Positions 7,579-15,148 of a stretch of 64,000 nucleotides of DNA are shown here, piece after piece. Numbering within the stretch: the first letter of the stretch is position 1; each line of letters opens with the position of its first letter. Where the stretch lies: the NCBI RefSeq assembly GCF_900101865.1, contig NZ_FNAH01000003.1:62001-126000 (forward strand). The letters run 5' to 3'. The position numbers and the translations under genes are program-made. Below the pieces are notes generated by a model. That model was not told the origin of the DNA. It worked only from the letters and a program-made list of their open reading frames with translations, and ran no database searches. The DNA comes from Paracoccus isoporae (GTDB taxonomy: Bacteria > Pseudomonadota > Alphaproteobacteria > Rhodobacterales > Rhodobacteraceae).

Positions 7579-8382
7579 ATGAGTTTTCATGGCAATCCCT
7601 GCTGGTATGAGTTGACCACCACCCAGGGCAAGCTGGACGAGGCGGGCGCATTTTACGGCCGCATCTTCGGCTGGAATGTCGTCGATTCCGGCATGGAGGA
7701 GTTCAGCTATCATCTCGCCACGATCGACAGGGTGCCTGTTGCCGGGCTTATGAATATGCCCGACGACGTGTCCGGCATGCCGCCCTGCTGGATGATCTAT
7801 TTCGCCGTCGATGATTGCGACGCGTTCTGCCGGGACGCGACCGCGAAAGGCGCCAGCGTGCATCGCCCGCCCAGCGATATCGAGGGCACCGGGCGCTTCG
7901 CCATCCTCGCCGATCCGCAGGGTGCGGCCTTTGGCGTGTTGCAGCCGGATATGAGCCAAATGAGCGCGGAAGAGATCGCGCGGGCACGGGAGGGGGGCGG
8001 TGCGTTCAACCAGAGCCGCGCCGGGTTCGGCAACTGGAACGAGCTGATGAGCAGCGATCCCGAAGCCGCCTGGGATTTCTATGCGCCGCTGCTGGGATGG
8101 CGGAAAGGCGATGCGATGGATATGGGCGAGATGGGCACATACCAGCTTTTCCGCCGCGATGAGGCCGATATCGGCGCGATGATGGGCTTGGCCGATTCGC
8201 CGGTGCCGTCATGGCTGGCCTATTTCGGCGTGGATGGCAGCGTGGCGGCCAAGGTGGAGGAGATCACCGCGGCGGGCGGGGCCGTGCTGCATGGCCCGAT
8301 CGAGGTGCCCGGCCCGGCCTGGGTTGCGGTGGCCACCGACCCGCAGGGCGCGGCCTTCGCCGTGGTCGGGCCGGAGAAATAA
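7579..8382 (+). CDS. Two-domain VOC (glyoxalase-like) protein
   Basis: 267-residue protein with two glyoxalase-like VOC modules (about residues 1-125 and 138-265). Each begins NPCWYELTT or NWNELMSSDPEAAWDFYAPLLGW and ends with a DPQGAAFGVLQP / DPQGAAFAVVGP motif. Such fused VOC proteins resemble hydroxylase or glyoxalase relatives of unknown substrate. The ATG at 7579 follows AGGAG at 7566-7570; the open frame runs upstream into the GST gene but lacks family similarity there. Only 25 bp after the GST stop, so co-transcription is likely. Confidence 0.86.
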   Translation: MSFHGNPCWYELTTTQGKLDEAGAFYGRIFGWNVVDSGMEEFSYHLATIDRVPVAGLMNMPDDVSGMPPCWMIYFAVDDCDAFCRDATAKGASVHRPPSDIEGTGRFAILADPQGAAFGVLQPDMSQMSAEEIARAREGGGAFNQSRAGFGNWNELMSSDPEAAWDFYAPLLGWRKGDAMDMGEMGTYQLFRRDEADIGAMMGLADSPVPSWLAYFGVDGSVAAKVEEITAAGGAVLHGPIEVPGPAWVAVATDPQGAAFAVVGPEK

Positions 8383-8396
8383 CCCGTAACACGCTG

Positions 8397-8419
8397 CGCG
8401 GCCGGATCATGGCCGCGCG
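8397..8419 (+). terminator. Hairpin after the two-domain VOC gene
   Basis: GCGCGGCC (8397-8404), loop GGATCAT, GGCCGCGC (8412-8419), 15 bp beyond the VOC stop. Strong stem without a T-tract. It may separate the VOC gene from the NTF2-like genes that follow. Confidence 0.5.
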
Positions 8420-8601
8420 GGTCAATGCCTGGCGGTGGCTTGCCGCTCCGGTTCCGGTCCTTTGCCGGGGCCGGTGCCGCCCTGCCCTTGCCGCACGAAT
8501 GCCGGGGGCAGGGGCGGATCACGACGCGCGGCGGGGGTGGGCGACAGCGCGGGTCCGAAGGTGACGCCGTGCCGGGCCGGATCGGACTGGGAGGAAAGAC
8601 G

Positions 8602-9054
8602 ATGGATGAACGTGACGCGATACAGGCCGTGCTGGATCGGCAGGCAGAGGCCCATGCGGCGGGCGATGCGGCTTCGGTGATGGACGCCTATGCCGAAGCG
8701 CCGGTGCTGTTCGATCTGCCGCCGCCGATGCAGGTGGAGGCCGACGCGGCCGGCTTGCAGGACTGGATCGATGGCTGGGACAGCCCGCCGCGCATAAGCT
8801 ATCGCGATGTGGAGATCGCGGTGGCCGGTGATCTGGCGATGGCCTGGGGGTTCGTGCGCACCGATACGCGCCGCGACGGGCAGGAGGGCGGGTTCTGGAC
8901 CCGCAGCACATGGGGGTTCCGGCGCGGTGCAGCGGGCTGGAAGATCTGCCATCAGCATAATTCGGTGCCGTTCTACATGGATGAAGATCAGCGCGCGGCG
9001 CTGGATCTGGAACCCGGCACGGGGACGGCCCGCATCTCGGAGGGAGACGGATGA
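8602..9054 (+). CDS. NTF2-like/SnoaL-like protein
   Basis: 150-residue protein of the NTF2-like alpha+beta cone fold: N-terminal helix DERDAIQAVLDRQAEAHAAG, VMDAYAEAPVLFDLPPP, then the beta-sheet with VAGDLAMAWGFVRTD, GGFWTRSTWGFRRGAAGWKICHQHNSVPF. The W-K-I-HQH-S-VP ending is typical of ketosteroid-isomerase/SnoaL-like proteins. The exact activity cannot be inferred. GAGGA lies 7 nt before the ATG. It overlaps the following small ORF by 4 nt, suggesting translational coupling. Confidence 0.82.
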   Translation: MDERDAIQAVLDRQAEAHAAGDAASVMDAYAEAPVLFDLPPPMQVEADAAGLQDWIDGWDSPPRISYRDVEIAVAGDLAMAWGFVRTDTRRDGQEGGFWTRSTWGFRRGAAGWKICHQHNSVPFYMDEDQRAALDLEPGTGTARISEGDG

Positions 9055-9179
9055 TGAAAGCGATGGCGGCGATGTGTCTGCCGCGCGCGGCGGGCGCGGA
9101 CAGCGTGACGGCGGGCGGACACGAGGTGTATTGCGAGGTTCACGGCGAGTTTGCGGCGGAGGGGTCTCGCGATGGCTGA
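9051..9179 (+). CDS. Small ORF, 42 codons, between two NTF2-like genes
   Basis: Encodes a 42-residue peptide beginning MMKAMAAMCLPRAAGA and ending FAAEGSRDG. I recognise no family. Reasons to take it as a gene: an AGGGAG ribosome-binding site lies a few bases upstream, its ATGATG overlaps the preceding TGA, and its end overlaps the next start by 8 nt, so the three frames form a coupled chain. It could instead be the remnant of a decayed gene. Too short for compositional tests. Confidence 0.4.
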   Translation: MMKAMAAMCLPRAAGADSVTAGGHEVYCEVHGEFAAEGSRDG

Positions 9180-9540
9180 GACGAAGGTGGAAGGCAGCGG
9201 CGATTGCGGCAACTCACCCAAGAACCGGCTCGCGCAGGAAATTGCGGTGGGGCTGGAGACGGGCGGGCTGTCCCGCGATCTGCTGGCCGAGGATGTGGTC
9301 TGGCAGCGGGCGGACGGCCGTGAGATTGCCGGGGCCGAGGCGGTGCTGGCGGCGTTGTCCGAGGTGCAGGCGCCCCGGCGGGTCGTGGTCGATCACGCGA
9401 TTTCGCATGGCAAGGTCGGCGCGGCGAACGGGATCAGCACCGGGCGGGACGGCAAAGCGCGGGGGTTTGCGCATGTGATCGGGTGGAGCTCGACCAGTGC
9501 GAAGAAGGTTGCGGTTGTTCGGAGTTATGGGGTGGGGTGA
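9172..9540 (+). CDS. Small NTF2-like protein
   Basis: 122-residue protein with DCGNSPKNRLAQEIAVGLETGG at its N-terminus (residues about 10-31), followed by LLAEDVVWQRADGREIAGAEAVLAAL and a beta-rich tail ending in VVRSYGVG. The pattern matches small nuclear-transport-factor-2-like proteins found near detoxification genes. GGAGGGG precedes the ATG at 9172. The upstream 42-codon ORF overlaps it by 8 nt. Substrate and role are unknown; context suggests membership of the VOC/GST/NTF2 group. Confidence 0.72.
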   Translation: MAETKVEGSGDCGNSPKNRLAQEIAVGLETGGLSRDLLAEDVVWQRADGREIAGAEAVLAALSEVQAPRRVVVDHAISHGKVGAANGISTGRDGKARGFAHVIGWSSTSAKKVAVVRSYGVG

Positions 9541-9553
9541 AGGTGTAGTGGCG

Positions 9554-9626
9554 GCTAAGCGGACGGAGCTGAAATTGCCAGCTTAGGGTCAGATGCCCGA
9601 GCTCATGGTCTGCTCCCTATTTCAGC
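9554..9626. repeat. Nested imperfect palindrome beside the DUF3644 gene
   Basis: GCTGAAAT (9568-9575) pairs with ATTTCAGC (9619-9626). Between them AGGGTCAGA and TCTGCTCCCT pair imperfectly around a central GAGCTC. A second dyad, CTAAGC/GCTTAG, overlaps the left arm. It lies between convergent genes and could act as a bidirectional terminator, but its length, asymmetry and position at the edge of a low-GC gene also fit the remnant of a mobile-element end. Confidence 0.5.
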
Positions 9627-9630
9627 GAAT

Positions 9631-10704
9631 TCACTCTGCCGCTTTCCGCTTTGACCGGTCTGCAGCCCAGATGTCGTCGATGGATTCAACCTTAAGGACA
9701 TCCTTTATCTTCTGGACCGCCTGCGGCGAGTATCGAGCGTGCGTCACACGGCCGACCTTGATTTCCTTGAAGCAGTCGGCGTCCGCACGAAGGTCAAGGT
9801 GATCGACCACAGCGCGGGATTTCGGCGGCGTCAGCCCAACCTTTTTGGCGAGTTGCGCCGCACCGAGGCTGTAAAAATCCAGCTCGTTTACGCGCCGCAC
9901 AGCGACAACAGCCCCTGTCCCCTCTCCCTCTTTCAGCAGTTGGACAGGCGTTCCTTCATTCTTCGTCAGGCGAAGGCTGAGAGATGGGCCATCTCCTTCT
10001 GCCGTGATGTTGATCGAAGCCACGCCGGGGAAGACTGATGACCATGCCTCGCCACCCGCGAGGCGGGTGCAGACTTTGTCAAGCTCGCGGTCGCTTGGTT
10101 GCTCGTAATCGCCATTCACCGCACTCTCCAGCACGGCAAGGCTGCGTGCCTTGGCGACAGCATCCATCCTCTTTCGGGTGCCCGGAGCCAAGAGGCCCTT
10201 TATCTCCTCGATCTCCTTGTCAAAGAGTGCCGCCAAATCCCTTGGCGCTGTTGTCGATATTGGAAGGACGCGCTCGGGCAGTTCAAGTAACAGCTTCTGG
10301 TCAAAGATTTCGTCGTGAATATCACGAAATAGCGTTACGCCCGCTTGTGCATAGAAGTACAACTGATGCTCTGACATATCGACTAGGTAGTGCTGGGCTG
10401 CGTCCCGCTGCCCATTGATCGTTTGCAAAGTAAGCGCCTGCTCATCGGTCAGAAATTTCACGCTCGCATCGGTCAGCCCTCTCCGGACGCAAGCATCAAA
10501 GCCGATAGTCTGCTTCTCGCGCGCCTTCCTGATCTTCCCGCCCCTATGCCGAATTGCCGATTTGAGAAGCATCTCAAAGGAATGGTCCAGCAAGATGAGA
10601 ACAGCCTCCGCTCTGCCGCGATCCCAAGGGCGGTTGAAGTGGTCAATAGAAAGGACAAGCGCGTTGATCGCCTTTTCGCGAAGCTGTCGAACTTCCTTCT
10701 TCAT
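9631..10704 (-). CDS. DUF3644-family protein with HEPN-like RX4H motif
   Basis: 357-residue protein. The N-terminal helical part (residues about 1-130) resembles DUF3644, with LLDHSFEMLLKSAI and, at R100-H105, the sequence RDAAQH, which fits the RX4-6H active-site motif of HEPN ribonucleases. The C-terminal part (about 275-345: YSLGAAQLAKKVGLTPPKSR..., ARYSPQAVQKIKDVL) looks like a winged-helix-type module. HEPN proteins often act in toxin-antitoxin or anti-phage systems; that role here is inferred. No antitoxin-like partner is adjacent. Five 60-base lines I counted in it run 47-65% GC, versus 72% in the line at 11101, consistent with horizontal acquisition. Confidence 0.78.
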   Translation of the reverse strand: MKKEVRQLREKAINALVLSIDHFNRPWDRGRAEAVLILLDHSFEMLLKSAIRHRGGKIRKAREKQTIGFDACVRRGLTDASVKFLTDEQALTLQTINGQRDAAQHYLVDMSEHQLYFYAQAGVTLFRDIHDEIFDQKLLLELPERVLPISTTAPRDLAALFDKEIEEIKGLLAPGTRKRMDAVAKARSLAVLESAVNGDYEQPSDRELDKVCTRLAGGEAWSSVFPGVASINITAEGDGPSLSLRLTKNEGTPVQLLKEGEGTGAVVAVRRVNELDFYSLGAAQLAKKVGLTPPKSRAVVDHLDLRADADCFKEIKVGRVTHARYSPQAVQKIKDVLKVESIDDIWAADRSKRKAAE

Positions 10705-11069
10705 GCGCTTCCCAGTGACCTCTTAAATCCACGGCGGCTTATCTCTAACTTAATGCCCCGCGTCGCTCGGCGAATTGAATTACCCAACATCTCTGGAAGC
10801 AGCCGGTCGTGCAAGATATAGCATTGGTCAATTCGGGCTCAAACCCGACATTCCCTCCAACCCACCCCGCCCGGAACGGCCGCGTCAGCGGCCCGGGCAA
10901 GCGCCTGCCCGTCCGGGCGGGCTGGCGCTCTGGTGCCGTCAGACCTGCGGCTCAGCGAAGAGATGCGGGTTGCGCGATAAAGCGCGCAGCTCGGACCGAT
11001 GCGGCGCCACCCCACGGGCAGGCGCGCGCCCTCGGTTGGGGTTAAACCGGGGACATCGGAGCCGAACCC
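10705..11069. other. 365-bp intergenic region
   Basis: Lies upstream of the DUF3644 gene and downstream of sitD. The first 130 bp are AT-richer and probably hold the DUF3644 promoter. It contains a TCGGG/CCCGA hairpin (10833-10848) and, nearer sitD, hairpins at 10878-10893, 10900-10929 and 10971-10988. No tRNA or coding sequence was recognised. Confidence 0.6.
10878..10929 (-). terminator. Tandem strong hairpins downstream of the sit operon
   Basis: Hairpin A: GGCCGC (10878-10883), loop GTCA, GCGGCC (10888-10893). Hairpin B: AGCGCCTGCCCG (10900-10911), loop TCCGGG, CGGGCTGGCGCT (10918-10929), a 12-bp stem with one mismatch. They sit 140-190 bp past sitD on the minus strand and may end or protect the operon transcript. 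There is no T-tract. Confidence 0.45.
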
Positions 11070-11903
11070 TCAGACCCCCGCCGCCCGGCGCTTGTTGATC
11101 GCCACGCGGCGCAGGAAGGCGGCGACGAAGATCGCCGTCAGCACCAGCACGATGGTCGCGGCGGGCGCGCTGTCGAGATAGAAGCTCGCATAGGTGCCGA
11201 GCAGCATGCCTGCGATGTTCACCGCCACCGCGACGATCAGCATCCGCCCGAAGCTGCGCACCACGAGGAAGGCGATGGCGCCCGGCGCGATCAGCAGGCC
11301 CACGGCGAGGATCAGCCCGGTCGCGCTCAGCGTGGCGACGATGGTCAGCGACAGGATGGTCAGCAGCCCGTAATGCAGCAGATCGACCGGCAGGCCCGAG
11401 GCGCGGGCCTGGGCCGGGTCGAAGGCGTGCAGCATCAGATCCTTCCATTTCACCAGCAGCGCCACGCAGACCACGGCCGAGATCCAGCCGGCATTGATCA
11501 GGTCGGCCGCGCCGATGCCCAGCATGTTGCCGAACAGGATATGGTCCAGATCGACATTGGTGCGGATCGCCACCACCATGACGATGCCCAGCCCGAACAT
11601 GCCGGAAAACACCACCCCCATCACGGTGTCCTGCTTCACGCGGCTGTTCTCGGCCAGATATCCGGTGGCAAGCGAGGTGACCATCCCCGCGGCGAAGGCC
11701 CCGACGATCAGCGGCAGGCCCAGCATATAGGCCAGCACGATGCCCGGCAGCACCGCATGGCTGACCGCGTCGCCCATCAGCGCCCAGCCCTTGAGCACCA
11801 GAAAGCAGCTCAGCAGCGCGGTGGGGGGTGCCACCAGCAGGCAGATCAGGAAGGCGCGGTCCATGAAGGGGAAGGCGAAGGGGTGCAGCAGCGTCTCGGT
11901 CAT
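11070..11903 (-). CDS. sitD: Mn/Fe ABC transporter permease SitD
   Basis: 277-residue inner-membrane permease of the ABC-3 family, with about eight hydrophobic helices and the conserved LKGWALMGDAVSHAVLPGI segment that contacts the ATPase. With SitC it forms the metal channel of a cluster-9 (Mn2+/Fe2+/Zn2+) importer. It overlaps sitC by 4 nt and is last in the sitABCD operon. The metal preference is inferred from the SitA sequence and the adjacent Mur regulator. Confidence 0.9.
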   Translation of the reverse strand: MTETLLHPFAFPFMDRAFLICLLVAPPTALLSCFLVLKGWALMGDAVSHAVLPGIVLAYMLGLPLIVGAFAAGMVTSLATGYLAENSRVKQDTVMGVVFSGMFGLGIVMVVAIRTNVDLDHILFGNMLGIGAADLINAGWISAVVCVALLVKWKDLMLHAFDPAQARASGLPVDLLHYGLLTILSLTIVATLSATGLILAVGLLIAPGAIAFLVVRSFGRMLIVAVAVNIAGMLLGTYASFYLDSAPAATIVLVLTAIFVAAFLRRVAINKRRAAGV

Positions 11904-12757
11904 GGGGCCGGCTCCAGCGCCGCGGCGGCGCGGCGGCGCGCGGCCAGCAGCCCGTGTTTCGGGGCCCAGATGAAGGCGGCGAGGAAGATCAGCGTCTGCA
12001 TCACCACGATGATCCCGCCGGTCGCGCCGTTCAGGAAGAAGCTGACATAGGCGCCGACGAAGCAGGTGACGGCACCGATCGCGACCGAGGTCAGGATCAG
12101 CCGCGGGAAACGGTCGCAGATCAGATAGGCAGTGGCACCCGGCGTCACCACCAGTGCGATGACCAGAAACGCGCCCACCGTCTGCATGGCCGCCACGATG
12201 CAGGCCGACAGCAGGGTGAAGAAGACCAGCTTCAGCAGCCCGGCGCGCAGCCCGATGGAGCGGGCATGGCTTTCATCGAAGAACACCACCATCAGATCCT
12301 TCCATTTCACCGCCAGCACTGCGAGCGACCCCAGCCCGATGATCGCAAGCTGGCGCGTCTCGCCCGGCGTGACGGCCAGGATGTTGCCCATGGTGATGGC
12401 CTGCAGATCGACCGCAATCGGGTTGATCGAGACGAGGAACAGGCCGAGGCCGAAAAACGCGGTGAAGATCAGCCCGATCACCACATCGACCTTCAGCCCG
12501 GAACGGTCCGACAGGAACAGCATCGCGCCCGCCGCCAGCCCCCCCGACAGAAACGCGCCGAAGGCCAGCGGAAAGCCCAGGAGATAGGCTCCCGCCACGC
12601 CGGGCACCACGGAATGCGACAGCGCATCCCCGATCAGTGACCAGCCCTTGAGCATCAGATAGGCCGACAGGAAGGCGCAGACCGCCCCGACCAGCGCCGA
12701 GACCAGCATGGCGCTGAGCATGAAGCCATAGGTGAAGGGATCGAGAAGCAGGCTCAT
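11900..12757 (-). CDS. sitC: Mn/Fe ABC transporter permease SitC
   Basis: 285-residue polytopic permease of the ABC-3 family, paralogous to SitD, with [34 protein letters not shown] spread over residues about 37-70 and multiple hydrophobic segments. It overlaps the ATPase gene upstream and sitD downstream by 4 nt each, so all four subunits are translationally coupled. It forms half of the transmembrane channel. Confidence 0.9.
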   Translation of the reverse strand: MSLLLDPFTYGFMLSAMLVSALVGAVCAFLSAYLMLKGWSLIGDALSHSVVPGVAGAYLLGFPLAFGAFLSGGLAAGAMLFLSDRSGLKVDVVIGLIFTAFFGLGLFLVSINPIAVDLQAITMGNILAVTPGETRQLAIIGLGSLAVLAVKWKDLMVVFFDESHARSIGLRAGLLKLVFFTLLSACIVAAMQTVGAFLVIALVVTPGATAYLICDRFPRLILTSVAIGAVTCFVGAYVSFFLNGATGGIIVVMQTLIFLAAFIWAPKHGLLAARRRAAAALEPAP

Positions 12758-13656
12758 GCGCCCTCCCCGTCGCGGCTGGCGGCGCGGCGCGCATCCTCGC
12801 GGCGCTGCATCTGTTCGCCGTAATGCACCAGCGGGCGTTCATCGTCGGAATAGATCGTCACCGCGCGGGCGTCGTCATCGTCATGCAGCGTTTCGCCGCC
12901 GAGCGTGAAATGCCGCAGCACGCCGCCGAAGGCCCGTTCGAGATTGGCGCGGGTGAAGGTCGTCTCGGTCGGGCCGTACGCCAGCACCGTGCCCTTGACC
13001 AGCACCACCCGGTCGCAGAATTCCGGCACGGAGCCGAGATTATGGGTGGAGACCAGCATCACCCGCCCCTCGGCGCGCAATTCGCCCAGCAGGCTGATGA
13101 TCCGCTCCTCGGTTTTCACATCGACGCCGGTGAAGGGCTCGTCCAGCAGAATGACCTGCCCGTCCTGCGCCAGCGCACGGGCCAGGAAGACCCGCTTCTT
13201 CTGGCCGCCCGATAGCTCGCCGATCTGGCGGTGGCGGTAATCGGACATGCCCACCCGCTCCAGCGCCGCGCCCACCGCCGCGTGATCGGCGCGGGACGGG
13301 ATGCGCAGCAGGCCCATCTTGCCGTAGCGGCCCATCATCACCACGTCCTCGACCAGCACCGGGAACGACCAGTCCACCTCCTCGGATTGCGGGACATAGG
13401 CCACGAGATTGCGCCTGAGCGCCTCGCGCACCGACAGGCCGAGAAGACGGATCTCTCCGGCGGCTTCGGGGACGAAGCCCATGATCGCCTTGAACAGCGT
13501 CGATTTCCCGGCCCCGTTCACGCCGACCAGCGCCGTCACCGTGCCGCGCGGAATGGCGAAACTGGCATGGCGCAGCGCGGTATGGCCGTTGCGATAGGTG
13601 ACGGTCACGTCGCGGGCCAAGATCCCGCCATCTGGGGCGGTGCCGGGTTCGGTCAT
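12754..13656 (-). CDS. sitB: Mn/Fe ABC transporter ATP-binding protein SitB
   Basis: 300-residue ABC ATPase. Walker A is GVNGAGKS (residues 45-52), the signature LSGGQ is at 148-152 and Walker B LLDEP at 170-174. A C-terminal tail of about 50 residues after the H-loop is charged and probably peripheral. It energises the SitC/SitD channel on the cytoplasmic face. It overlaps sitA and sitC by 4 nt. Confidence 0.92.
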   Translation of the reverse strand: MTEPGTAPDGGILARDVTVTYRNGHTALRHASFAIPRGTVTALVGVNGAGKSTLFKAIMGFVPEAAGEIRLLGLSVREALRRNLVAYVPQSEEVDWSFPVLVEDVVMMGRYGKMGLLRIPSRADHAAVGAALERVGMSDYRHRQIGELSGGQKKRVFLARALAQDGQVILLDEPFTGVDVKTEERIISLLGELRAEGRVMLVSTHNLGSVPEFCDRVVLVKGTVLAYGPTETTFTRANLERAFGGVLRHFTLGGETLHDDDDARAVTIYSDDERPLVHYGEQMQRREDARRAASRDGEGA

Positions 13657-14576
13657 CTGCTGTTTCCTTCCTCGAGCCCGGCGGCGATGGTCTCGGCGGT
13701 GACGCGCAGCAAATCGAGATAGCTGGGCACCGGGCCACCCGCATCGGACAGGCTGTCCACGTAAAGTTCGCCGCCGTAATGCACGCCGGTCTCGCGCGCG
13801 ATCTGGCGGGCGGGGGCGGTGTTGACGGTGCTTTCGCAGAACACCGTCGGGATGTCGTTCTGCCGCACCCCGTCGATCACGCCGCGGATCTGTTGGGGCG
13901 TGCCCATGCGGTCGGCATTCATCGGCCAGAGATACAGCTCCTCAAGCCCGAAATCCCGCGCCAGATAGGAGAACGCGCCTTCGCAGCTTACCAGCCAGCG
14001 GCGCGATTCGGGCAGCGCCGCGATGCGGTCGCGGATGGGCGAGATCGCGTCGCGGATCTGCTGCTGATAGGCGGCGGCATTCGCGCGGTACTGCGCCGCA
14101 TTGGCCGGATCATGTTCCGCGAAGGCTGTGGCGATATTGTCGATATAGGCCATCGCCGTATCCAGCCCTATCCAGGCATGGGGGTTGGGGTTGCCCTCAT
14201 ACGCGCCCTGCGCGACCGCGATGGGGGTGATCCCCTCGGTCAGGGTGACGGAGGGCAGATCGCCCAGATTGGCCAGGAACTGCTCGAACCAGATTTCCAG
14301 GTTCATGCCGTTGCGCAGGATCAGATCGGCGCCTTCGGCGCGGACGAAATCGCGCGGTGTCGGCTGGTAGCCGTGGATCTCCGATCCGGGCTTGGTGATC
14401 GAGACGACCTCGGCCGCATCGCCCGCCACCTGCCGGGCCATGTCGGCCAGCACGGTGAAGGTGGTGACGACCTTCATGCGCTGCGGCGCGGGGTCCGGTG
14501 CGCCGCCCTGCTGCGCGGCAACCGGCGAGACGGAGAGCGCCGCCGCCAGCGCGATGGATCCTGTCAGGCTGCGCAT
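13653..14576 (-). CDS. sitA: Mn/Fe-binding periplasmic protein SitA
   Basis: 307-residue cluster-9 metal-binding protein with a Sec signal peptide ending near SVSPVAAQ. Metal ligand candidates are in [13 protein letters not shown] (His), NPHAWIG (His), FCESTVN (Glu) and YVDSLSD (Asp); the 2 His/Glu/Asp set and absence of a His-rich loop favour Mn2+/Fe2+ over Zn2+. The open frame extends to 14627, but the ATG at 14576 starts the signal peptide and follows GGGA. First gene of sitABCD, divergent from mur. Confidence 0.92.
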   Translation of the reverse strand: MRSLTGSIALAAALSVSPVAAQQGGAPDPAPQRMKVVTTFTVLADMARQVAGDAAEVVSITKPGSEIHGYQPTPRDFVRAEGADLILRNGMNLEIWFEQFLANLGDLPSVTLTEGITPIAVAQGAYEGNPNPHAWIGLDTAMAYIDNIATAFAEHDPANAAQYRANAAAYQQQIRDAISPIRDRIAALPESRRWLVSCEGAFSYLARDFGLEELYLWPMNADRMGTPQQIRGVIDGVRQNDIPTVFCESTVNTAPARQIARETGVHYGGELYVDSLSDAGGPVPSYLDLLRVTAETIAAGLEEGNSR

Positions 14577-14604
14577 GTCCCGTTCCCTGCTGCCAACTCG
14601 CTTT

Positions 14605-14668
14605 CTGTAAATGCAATTCATTCGCATTAGTCAAGCGCAAATGCGACGCGTTCGCAATTCCTTGTCAA
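14605..14668. promoter_or_regulatory. Candidate Mur/Fur boxes between sitA and mur
   Basis: AATGC (14610-14614) and GCATT (14624-14628) form a 9-nt-spaced dyad, followed by a second similar element, CGCAAATGCG...TTCGCAATT, at about 14636-14666. Fur-superfamily operators are AT-rich dyads of this kind, and Mur sites in alphaproteobacteria contain TGCAA/TTGCA-like halves. The location between the transporter and its presumed regulator supports autoregulation plus repression of sitABCD. Confidence 0.6.
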
Positions 14669-14716
14669 GCCGCAACGATGGGTCTAGACCGGAGACAGGC
14701 AGCGACGGGGCGGGGC

Positions 14717-15148
14717 ATGAGCGCAGAGACCACGGATTTCGCCACCGCGCTCCGCGAGGCCGGGCTGCGGGTGACGCAGCAGCGCATGGTGCTGCTGTCC
14801 ATCCTGATGGAGGCCGCCGATCATCCCAATGCCGACGAATTGCTGAGCCGGGCGCGCGAGATGGACGATTCGGTCTCGCTGGCCACCGTGTATCGCACCA
14901 TCTCGACGCTGGAGGAGGCGGGGCTGATCCGCAAGCTGTCGCTGGAGAACGAGCCGGCGCGCTATGAGCTGGCGCAGGCGGCGGAGCATGACCATCTGGT
15001 CGATATCGACAGCGGCGAGGTGATCGAGCTGGCCAGCGCCGAGATCAACCGCCTGCGGGCGGAGCTGGCGGCGCGGCTGGGATATGAGATCGTCAGCCAG
15101 CACACGCTGATCCGCGCGCGCAAGACCCGCGACCGTCAGCCGGGGTAA
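14717..15148 (+). CDS. mur: Mur-type Fur-family metalloregulator
   Basis: 143-residue Fur-family repressor: N-terminal winged helix (RVTQQRMVLLSIL, VSLATVYRTISTLEEAGLI) and a dimerisation domain with HDHLVDIDSGEVIEL. It contains no cysteine, so the structural zinc CxxC sites of Fur/Zur are absent, as in the Mn-responsive Mur branch of alphaproteobacteria. Its position opposite sitABCD supports control of Mn/Fe uptake. The ATG at 14717 follows a GGGG-rich site; 14678 is an alternative. The 3' end overlaps xylB on the other strand by 13 bp. Confidence 0.87.
   Translation: MSAETTDFATALREAGLRVTQQRMVLLSILMEAADHPNADELLSRAREMDDSVSLATVYRTISTLEEAGLIRKLSLENEPARYELAQAAEHDHLVDIDSGEVIELASAEINRLRAELAARLGYEIVSQHTLIRARKTRDRQPG

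Noticed and set aside
10833..10848. tRNA 3' end
   Set aside because: Only a T-arm-like hairpin; no acceptor stem, anticodon arm or TTCGA loop could be found nearby.
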